From positions 62,001-126,000 of the forward strand of contig CBDFFR010000014.1 of the NCBI GenBank assembly GCA_965246845.1: a stretch of DNA of 64,000 nucleotides. Reading direction: 5' to 3'. Positions 58,396-64,000 of this stretch are shown here, in pieces. Source of the stretch: JBBRMW01 sp965246845 (GTDB lineage Bacteria > Chloroflexota > Anaerolineae > Aggregatilineales > UBA2796). The position numbers were made by a program, and so were the translations under genes. The notes under the pieces were generated by a model. That model was given only the letters and a program-made list of their open reading frames with translations, had not been told where the DNA came from and ran no database searches. Position 1 is the first letter of the stretch. Each line of letters begins with the position of its first letter.

Positions 58396-59301
58396 TTAGC
58401 CCTCATTCTCGAACGCGGGCATTTCCGGCGCGTACATGAACAGCGGCAGCCGCGCATCTTTTTCGCGCCATGCCGAACGCAACCACGCGAAATCGGGGTC
58501 ATCGGTATTCGCGAGCGATTGCGCCGACCCTGCCAGAAAGTTCAGATAATAAGTGGTATACCCGTGCGCACTGACGACCGGGTGATAGCCTTCCGGGACC
58601 AGCACCACGTCATCGGTCCGCGCGCGCAGGATCGCGTCGATGCGACGGTCGGCGGTATACACTTGCTGGAGCGCGTAGCCTTCCGGCTTGTCGATTTTGT
58701 AATAATAAATCTCTTCGAGCGCGGCTTCGAGCAGACGTCCATCGGGCGCGACGGTATGTGTATCATGCTTGTGCGGCGGGTACGAGGACCAGTTGCCGCC
58801 GGGCGAATAGGTCTCGCTCACGACGAGGCGCTGGCAATCAAACCCCGGCGGGATGATGGCGTGAATCTGGCGGGTCGCATTGCCGCCGCCGCGCAGTTCG
58901 GGCGTGATGTCGGCGGGCGTGATGAGCTGTATCGGGTGATCCTCGCTCGTCGGGACCCACGCCGCCGCGATTTCGCATATGTCGGTGGTCGCGCGCAGCC
59001 GAAAATCGGTCCGGCGCGGCAGATAGAGCGCGTGCGGCAAGCCCCCGAACACGTCCCTGCGCTTCCCGACTTCCGCGAAGTCTCCCCAGTTCGTCTCTAT
59101 CGAACAGGTCCCGCCGAGGATGACAATCGCCATCTCGTGTTCGCCCGTATACGCTTCCCAGACCTCATCGGCGGGCAGGCGACGCGCTTCCATCGTCAGA
59201 TATTGCCATCCGGCGAGTTCCGGCGTGATGCGCGTGATCAGGTATGGATTGAGCGGCTCCGCCCAGGGACGGATGAGCAGATTTTGCGCGGTGTACTCCA
59301 T
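58396..59301 (-). CDS. iolB: 5-deoxy-glucuronate isomerase
   Basis: The 301-residue protein is a bicupin with the IolB signature GGNWSSYPPHKHDTH near residue 190, followed by LEEIYYYKIDKPEGYALQQVY and VLVPEGYHPVVSAHGY (second metal motif). IolB isomerises 5-deoxy-D-glucuronate in myo-inositol breakdown. No other iol gene is in the window. It lies 6 bases after the second cyclic-di-AMP receptor gene, an unusual partner, so the enzyme may be co-opted or its pathway partners lie elsewhere. Confidence 0.9.
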   Translation of the reverse strand: MEYTAQNLLIRPWAEPLNPYLITRITPELAGWQYLTMEARRLPADEVWEAYTGEHEMAIVILGGTCSIETNWGDFAEVGKRRDVFGGLPHALYLPRRTDFRLRATTDICEIAAAWVPTSEDHPIQLITPADITPELRGGGNATRQIHAIIPPGFDCQRLVVSETYSPGGNWSSYPPHKHDTHTVAPDGRLLEAALEEIYYYKIDKPEGYALQQVYTADRRIDAILRARTDDVVLVPEGYHPVVSAHGYTTYYLNFLAGSAQSLANTDDPDFAWLRSAWREKDARLPLFMYAPEMPAFENEG

Positions 59302-59307
59302 TGCGAG

Positions 59308-59580
59308 CTAGACCTGCACGAACTGCCCCGCGTTCAGCACGAACAGCGTGACGGCGTGGCTTTTATCCGCGCGTGCGGCGGTCGGGACGGCGGCGCGGAT
59401 CGTACCCAGCACGCCTTCGACCTGCCCTTCATCCACGCCGATCACGAGCGTCGTGCTGCCGCGCCGCAGGAAGCCGCCGACGCTGCTGATATGCGTCACG
59501 GAGTAGTTCTTGCCGACCAGCGCCTTTGAGACGACATCGACCACATCCGAGGCGACGATTGCGAGAATGAGTTTTTTCAC
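59308..59580 (-). CDS. cyclic-di-AMP receptor-like (DarA/PstA) PII-type protein, paralogue 2
   Basis: The 90-residue protein has a PII-like trimer fold with the DarA pattern: MKKLILAIVASDVVDVVSKAL, HISSVGGFLRRGSTTLVIGVDEGQVEGVLGTI. In DarA/PstA proteins the Gly-Gly-Phe-Leu stretch lies at the cyclic-di-AMP site. It is shorter than paralogue 1 and lacks the long loop between strands. The ATG at 59580 has a AAAGGAGT-type ribosome site. No second-messenger cyclase is encoded nearby. Confidence 0.85.
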   Translation of the reverse strand: MKKLILAIVASDVVDVVSKALVGKNYSVTHISSVGGFLRRGSTTLVIGVDEGQVEGVLGTIRAAVPTAARADKSHAVTLFVLNAGQFVQV

Positions 59581-59673
59581 GGGATACTCCTTTTTGAGTT
59601 TTCAGCCTTCGGCCATCCGCAGCATAGCGCATGTCATTGACCCTGCTGAAAGCTGAGAGCTATTGGCTGATGG

Positions 59674-60000
59674 CTATATCTGCTCGAAATAGTCCACATC
59701 GAGGATGAGCGCGATCCCGCCACCGACCTCGACTTCGACATAGTTATAGAATGCCCCTCCACTCGGCGCGGACCCCGCCGCAATCGGCGTGAATTTGGTG
59801 CGCTTCTTGCCAAGCCGCTGGATTTCATCCATCGCGGTTTGCAACATTGCCTCTTCGACGCCGATCAGCAGCGTCGTATTGCCTTGCTGCAAAAAGCCGC
59901 CCGTGCTGCCGAAGCGCGTCACGCCGATGCGTTTGGCGCTGAGTGCATCCACGACGGGCGCGGCGTCCAAATCCTGCAATGTACAAAGGATTAATTTCAT
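59674..60000 (-). CDS. cyclic-di-AMP receptor-like (DarA/PstA) PII-type protein, paralogue 1
   Basis: The 108-residue protein is a longer copy: MKLILCTLQDLDAAPVVDAL, FGSTGGFLQQGNTTLLIGVEEAMLQTAMDEI, then a central loop with SAPSGGAFYNYVEVEVGGGIALILDV. The middle loop and full C-terminal strand fit DarA. DarA-type PII proteins bind cyclic-di-AMP and pass the signal to partners. The ATG at 60000 overlaps the stop of the esterase gene (TGATG). Its gap to paralogue 2 is 93 bases with no gene. Confidence 0.87.
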   Translation of the reverse strand: MKLILCTLQDLDAAPVVDALSAKRIGVTRFGSTGGFLQQGNTTLLIGVEEAMLQTAMDEIQRLGKKRTKFTPIAAGSAPSGGAFYNYVEVEVGGGIALILDVDYFEQI

Positions 60001-60824
60001 CAAACGCTCCTCTCCCGCACGCGGTCCTGAATGAACGTCCAGACGCGCGCGAAGACCTGATCCATCTCTACGTCGTTGACGATGATATGGTCGCTCTCGC
60101 GCAGCGGCATGGTTTCGATACGCGCCGCGTTGACCATCTCGCGCTGCAAATCGCCCATCACTTCATAGGGAATCAGGCTATCCCCTTCGGAGTAGATGAG
60201 CAGCGCGGGCGCGCTGATTTTCGGGAGCGCGGCGCGCACGACGGTTTGCAGCTTGAGCAGTTCCGCGATGCCGGTAGCTTTGTGCGCGTAATAGGAGACG
60301 CGCCCGGTCGTCGGCAGTCCACGCTCCTGCTGGATGCGCTTCACGCGCTGGTCGATTTGGTCCGTCGCGCGATCATATTTGCCGACGGTCATTCCGGTAT
60401 AGCGCAGGACGTGCGCCATGCGCGACTGACGTTCGGGGATGCGCAGCCGCAGCGCCGCCGCAATCGGGACCACGCCCGCGACTGGATATTCTGCGGCGAC
60501 GAGTAGCGCGCACAGCCCACCCATCGAGAGGCCAATCGGGAAAATATAATCGCAGTGCGCGCGCAGCAGGTGATAGCCATCCAACGCGGAGGCGATCCAA
60601 TCCGGCCAACGCGAATGGTTGAGCAGCGAGACATCGATTCCATGCCCGAAGAGGCGCGGACCGATGACCATTGCGCCCTGTTCGGCGAGGTGCTGGCCGA
60701 GCCAGTAGACTTCCTGCGGCGAGGCGTTCAGCCCGTGCAGGCACAGGCAGCCGATGCGCGCTCCGGCTTTGGCGGCATCTCCGGGGAACAGGAACGGCTC
60801 CGCGCCGTCGAGCAGTTTATACAT
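60000..60824 (-). CDS. alpha/beta-fold esterase (carboxylesterase/monoacylglycerol-lipase-like)
   Basis: The 274-residue protein has the HGLNASP oxyanion region near residue 31, the nucleophile elbow GLSMGGLCA with Ser near residue 98, a likely Asp in LIYSEGDSLIPYE and His in ESDHIIVNDVE. The pattern is that of bacterial carboxylesterase Est30-type or thermolysable monoacylglycerol lipases. Substrate unknown. It lies 12 bases after the kinase gene and one base overlaps the downstream receptor gene, so it belongs to the kinase operon. Confidence 0.85.
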   Translation of the reverse strand: MYKLLDGAEPFLFPGDAAKAGARIGCLCLHGLNASPQEVYWLGQHLAEQGAMVIGPRLFGHGIDVSLLNHSRWPDWIASALDGYHLLRAHCDYIFPIGLSMGGLCALLVAAEYPVAGVVPIAAALRLRIPERQSRMAHVLRYTGMTVGKYDRATDQIDQRVKRIQQERGLPTTGRVSYYAHKATGIAELLKLQTVVRAALPKISAPALLIYSEGDSLIPYEVMGDLQREMVNAARIETMPLRESDHIIVNDVEMDQVFARVWTFIQDRVRERSV

Positions 60825-60836
60825 AGTGTGGGGATT

Positions 60837-63182
60837 TTAACCGCGAACGTTGCGCCACGCCACGTTGCGCCGCCCCGACCAGCGCCGCGCAGCACGATTC
60901 CACTCTGGCAACCATGACAAAAAGCCTACCGCGAGCGCGATCCAGAGCGCATAGACGAACGAGCGGAACGCGCTCGTCGGGTCCAGATAGAACAGGTAAT
61001 CGGTGGAACTGTAGCCGCTCACGGCGTCGCCCGCACTGGCGGCCTGCGCCATGCACAGCGCATAGTTGCCGAAGAGCGCGAGCCAGACCGTGAACGCGCC
61101 CGCAAGCGAGCGGAGCAGCGGTCTATCGGGCAACAGCGCGACCAGCGCGAACCCGGCGGGCATGATGAACGCCGCACCGAAGAACGCAAGCGGCGTCACG
61201 AGCGGGTCCGGGATGTTGTTGTACGTGGTGCGGAAAATGAGGAAGACGAGCATCGAGAGCAGCCCGCCCGCGAGCAGCGGCAGCCCGACGCGCGGCAGCC
61301 TGCCCCACGCGCGCAGGCGATGCGCAGGTTCGAGCGCGATGAAGACCGCCAGCGCGAACAGCACGCCATACGTCACGCCGACGTTGAGGACCGCGTTGGC
61401 GAGGACGCCGAGGCCAAGCCCCGACGCGCCCTGCACAAACAGCGTCGAATAGGTGAAGATGCCGATGCCGAGCGCAAAACCGGACGTGATGCTCAGGTAG
61501 CGGTAGAGCAACCGCAGCGGATGCTCGAAAAGCTGCGCGAGCGTGAGCTGAACAAAGGATTGCCGCCGAACCGCCGCATCGATCCCCGGCGGGTAGCTGC
61601 CCGCCTCATCGCGCAGGAGTGTCAGCGCGTGCAGCGCGCGTGGGTCTTCGGCAGCGCGCTCCGCAACATAGACGGCGGCGTGCGTGGTGCGCAGGCGGCC
61701 AATCGTGCGCGCGGCCTGTTCAAGAACACCGGGGTCGGCGTCCTGCGCGGCAAGGGTCGCCAATACGTCATCGATGATTGCGTTATAAGCCGTCCTGCGC
61801 CACGCCGTCGCGGGGGTCGCGCGCTCTTGCAGGAGGATCACGCCCGCCTCGCGCACGCCGGGGTCCGGGTCGCGGCTGATGATCGTCGCCACGCGGATCG
61901 GGATCGCGGGCGGGTTCGAGTCCTCAAGCAGCGTGAGCAGTTCAATCGCGCGCAGCCGCGACGCAGGGATGTCGCTCGAAAGGGTTTGCAGCGCGACGGA
62001 GCGGCGGTCGGCGGTGTTCGTTACGGCGGTCCACCAGTGTTCGACCTTGAAATCGTGTTCGAGCGCGGTGCGCAGCATCAGGCGCTTGCCCGCGTCGGTC
62101 AGGTCGAGTCCAGCGCTATCTGTCGCCCCATAGAACGAATCGATGAATTTGTAATCATCCGAATAGAGCCGGAAGCGCCCCGCGCCATCTGCCCACTCGT
62201 TGAGCGCGGTATTGAACAGGTCGTTGGCCTTGTTGAGCGCGAGCAGCGCGGGATCGTTGATCGGCAGCAGTTGCAGACCGAAATCATCCGCGCCCGTTGC
62301 CCCGCTGTCGAAGCCATCCAGCGTGAGCATGAAGCCATCCGCGAAGTCACTGGCGGCGGGGGCGCGCTCGCTTTGCTGCGTATCGCGGAGCGATTCGACC
62401 AGCGCGGTCGCGCTTGTGTAGCGGTCTATGGGGTCGAGCGCCATGCCCTTGCGCAGCACCGCCGCGACGGGTTCCGCGATGCCGGGCGGGATCGGGAGCG
62501 GTGCATTGCTGGTCAATTGCGCGATGTTCCAATGGCTGCCACCGGATTCGGGCGTCTCGCCGACGAGCATTTCATAAACCAGCGTGGCGAATGAATACAG
62601 GTCCGAACGGTGATCCGCGATCTCGCCGCGAAGCTGCTCCGGCGACATATAGGCGAGCGTCCCCGAACCGGATTGACTGCTTGGGTCGCCGACCGTCACC
62701 GACAGACCGAAATCCGCGAGATATGGGCGGCGCTGCGAGTCGAGCAGGACGTTCACGCTCTTGATGTCGCGGTGGACGATCTGCTTCTGGTGCGCCTGAT
62801 CGAGCGCATCCGCGAGCGGCGCGGCCAGTTTGAGCGCTTCGGAGAGCGGGACGCCCGCCTTGCCGATCAGCTTGCGCAGCGTGCCGCCCGCCATATAGCG
62901 CATCACGATATACAGCCAGCCTTCTTCCTGCCCATAGGTGTAGACAGGCAGAATATACGGGTGTTCGAGTTCCGCGATGGTACGCGCTTCCGTGACGAAG
63001 CGCTGCGCCTGCTGGTCGGGCGTCCCCATTTCGGCGTTGGTCGTGGCCGCCGCAAGGTTGATCGTCTTGATCGCGACCGTGCGCTTGAGCATCTCGTCCT
63101 GCGCGGACCAGACCGCTGCCTGTCCGCCCTGCCCAACCTGTTCGATCAATACATACTGCTGGAGTCGTTTGCCCGGTTGCAT
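60837..63182 (-). CDS. membrane Ser/Thr protein kinase with HEAT-like region and polytopic C-terminus
   Basis: The 781-residue protein begins with a full Hanks-type kinase domain (about residues 8-270): glycine loop GQGGQAAVW, Lys39, Glu65, catalytic HRDIKSVNV (137-145), DFG at 157-159 and the PEQ motif near 181. A central helical region (about 400-540; for example EAGVILLQERATPATAWRR and ILEQAARTIGRLR-like turns) looks like HEAT repeats. The last 220 residues carry six or so membrane helices. Ser/Thr kinases with a polytopic membrane end are unusual; the ligand is unknown. I chose the ATG at 63182. It is the first gene of a six-gene minus-strand operon that contains two cyclic-di-AMP receptors. 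Confidence 0.88.
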   Translation of the reverse strand: MQPGKRLQQYVLIEQVGQGGQAAVWSAQDEMLKRTVAIKTINLAAATTNAEMGTPDQQAQRFVTEARTIAELEHPYILPVYTYGQEEGWLYIVMRYMAGGTLRKLIGKAGVPLSEALKLAAPLADALDQAHQKQIVHRDIKSVNVLLDSQRRPYLADFGLSVTVGDPSSQSGSGTLAYMSPEQLRGEIADHRSDLYSFATLVYEMLVGETPESGGSHWNIAQLTSNAPLPIPPGIAEPVAAVLRKGMALDPIDRYTSATALVESLRDTQQSERAPAASDFADGFMLTLDGFDSGATGADDFGLQLLPINDPALLALNKANDLFNTALNEWADGAGRFRLYSDDYKFIDSFYGATDSAGLDLTDAGKRLMLRTALEHDFKVEHWWTAVTNTADRRSVALQTLSSDIPASRLRAIELLTLLEDSNPPAIPIRVATIISRDPDPGVREAGVILLQERATPATAWRRTAYNAIIDDVLATLAAQDADPGVLEQAARTIGRLRTTHAAVYVAERAAEDPRALHALTLLRDEAGSYPPGIDAAVRRQSFVQLTLAQLFEHPLRLLYRYLSITSGFALGIGIFTYSTLFVQGASGLGLGVLANAVLNVGVTYGVLFALAVFIALEPAHRLRAWGRLPRVGLPLLAGGLLSMLVFLIFRTTYNNIPDPLVTPLAFFGAAFIMPAGFALVALLPDRPLLRSLAGAFTVWLALFGNYALCMAQAASAGDAVSGYSSTDYLFYLDPTSAFRSFVYALWIALAVGFLSWLPEWNRAARRWSGRRNVAWRNVRG

Positions 63183-63412
63183 CCTGCGCCCTGCTTTCGT
63201 GTGCTGCACCAGTATAGCGCAGCACGGTCTGCGTTCGTCACTACTCTTGAAGGGACAATAGCCGATGGAAGGGAAAAGGGCGAACGCCCAGAAACTGGCT
63301 CGTCTTGATCCGTTTGCTTGCGCTCACATCCTTTTCGACATGGCCTTTAAGGGATAGGCTCTACTCTATGTTTCCGTCATGGTTCACCAGCGGACTGATA
63401 ACGGATTAAAAG

Positions 63413-64000
63413 ATGGAGGAGAACAACTTGAACCGCAAAGCGCAACTGCTGGCTCGCCTCGATGCGATAGGCGAGTCGCTCAAAAACACCGGAGATGCAC
63501 TAGCCCTTCTCGGCCTCGGTTCGGTAGGTCTCGAAACAGCACGGCTCGATGACTATTCTGATCTTGATTTTTTCGCCATCGTCAAACCCGGCTCCAAGCA
63601 AAGGTTTATGGATGATCTTGAATGGTTGCGCGTAATCTGCCCGGTAGTTTATATATTCAAGAATACGCCGGACGGCTACAAGGTGTTGTTCGAGGATGAT
63701 ATTTTCTGTGAGTTCGCTGTCTTTGAACCCCACGAACTCGCCACAATCCCATTTGCCGCGGGCCGTATAGTTTGGCAAGATGCCTCATTCGATGCTTCAT
63801 TGGCGGCTCCGCGCACGCAGACGATCCACGTTGAGAACACGCCCGAATTTTCAGTGGAAGAGGCACTGACCAATCTGTACGTCGGGTTAGGGCGCTTCTG
63901 GCGGGGAGAAAAGCTCTCTGCGGCGCGCTTCATTCAGAATTATGCCGTCGATCATATCATCAGGCTGTCCAGGCATATCGAGGCCGAACAGCCCGCTTCC
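63413..64000 (+). CDS. nucleotidyltransferase-like protein (truncated by window edge)
   Basis: A frame open to the right edge (196 codons) starts at an ATG at 63413; GGAGGA follows the ATG rather than preceding it, so the TTG at 63428 behind GGAGGAGAAC is an equally plausible start. The peptide shows the nucleotidyltransferase pattern: LLGLGSVGLETARLDDYSDLDFFAIV at about residues 33-58 with the helix and two-Asp strand, then a basic helix KPGSKQRFMDDLEWL and an acidic strand FEDDIFCEFAVFEP. It resembles lincosamide/aminoglycoside-type transferases, but no substrate can be assigned. The C-terminus is missing. Confidence 0.7.
   Translation, partial: MEENNLNRKAQLLARLDAIGESLKNTGDALALLGLGSVGLETARLDDYSDLDFFAIVKPGSKQRFMDDLEWLRVICPVVYIFKNTPDGYKVLFEDDIFCEFAVFEPHELATIPFAAGRIVWQDASFDASLAAPRTQTIHVENTPEFSVEEALTNLYVGLGRFWRGEKLSAARFIQNYAVDHIIRLSRHIEAEQPAS

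Noticed and set aside
57865..59529. Plus-strand frame (554 codons) across iolB and its neighbours
   Set aside because: It crosses three genes with good family matches on the minus strand and is His/Arg/Gln-rich without motifs.
61320..62594. Plus-strand frame (424 codons) opposite the Ser/Thr kinase
   Set aside because: Arg-rich without motifs; the kinase motifs HRD and DFG and the membrane helices are on the minus strand.
1..64000. tRNA, rRNA, CRISPR array, insertion sequence or prophage
   Set aside because: I read both strands for clover-leaf arms, regularly spaced direct repeats, transposase motifs and phage structural genes and found none I could support.

Overview
The window reads as a piece of a GC-rich bacterial chromosome that is densely coded on both strands. 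I infer a member of the Chloroflexota, probably Anaerolineae-related. The reasons are a tetrapyrrole-methylase/MazG fusion, extracytoplasmic proteins with Thr/Pro-rich linkers, TPR, STAND and Ser/Thr-kinase signalling proteins, tandem cyclic-di-AMP receptor genes, a DUF4388 plus Ras-like GTPase pair, and many short palindromes of the TGTAGGGGCGG type between genes. No gene in the window fixes the taxonomy, so this is inference. I see no rRNA, tRNA, CRISPR array, transposase or phage gene.

Layout. 1-9.4 kb: the start of a GAF-like protein, a ygfZ-like gene behind an AT-richer nucleotidyltransferase, an aldo/keto reductase, mazG, a DUF3224 gene, two tandem membrane-anchored TPR proteins and a second aldo/keto reductase. 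9.6-18.3 kb: a co-directional signalling and envelope cluster made of a small membrane protein, a membrane-tethered NACHT/HEAT ATPase, a DUF4388 protein, an MglA-like GTPase, an alpha/beta hydrolase, an HtrA protease, a secreted beta-propeller and an OmpR-type regulator. 18.4-20.4 kb: an AlbA/HATPase regulator, a cupin and a YccF protein. 20.6-27.0 kb: a putrescine/GABA-type catabolic run (class III aminotransferase, succinate-semialdehyde dehydrogenase, PotD-like binding protein, TIM-barrel protein, aminobutyraldehyde-type dehydrogenase). 27-33 kb: a fructosamine-kinase-like protein, an unknown protein, a DUF1328 peptide, PPK2, endonuclease V, a membrane hydrolase and a third aldo/keto reductase. 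33.2-38.1 kb: a complete branched-chain amino acid ABC operon (livKHMGF), divergent from a Tat-exported flavin amine oxidase at 38.3 kb. 39.9-43.0 kb: a small possible defence island with a DUF4062/NB-ARC/TPR STAND protein and an antitoxin-like gene broken by an in-frame amber codon. 43.1-45.0 kb: a MarR-SDR-SnoaL operon. 45.2-49.9 kb: a C39 peptidase, MurJ and MFS/spermidine-synthase-like operon. 50-57 kb: a thioesterase, an FprA-MFS-xylulokinase operon, a queuosine-precursor transporter, a DedA protein, and an SDR gene divergent from its probable MerR activator. 57.9-63.2 kb: a minus-strand operon running Ser/Thr kinase, esterase, two cyclic-di-AMP receptor paralogues, IolB and a membrane protein. 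The window ends in a truncated nucleotidyltransferase gene.

Two families of structured intergenic repeats occur. Family A is a palindrome of about 25-30 bp, often arranged in inverted pairs, whose stem bases differ between copies in a compensated way. Family B is an element of about 90-100 bp that can form three successive stem-loops and is present four times. The most interesting items are these repeats, the STAND protein with the broken antitoxin next to it, the membrane NACHT protein and its neighbours, and the operon that joins a membrane kinase to two cyclic-di-AMP receptors.
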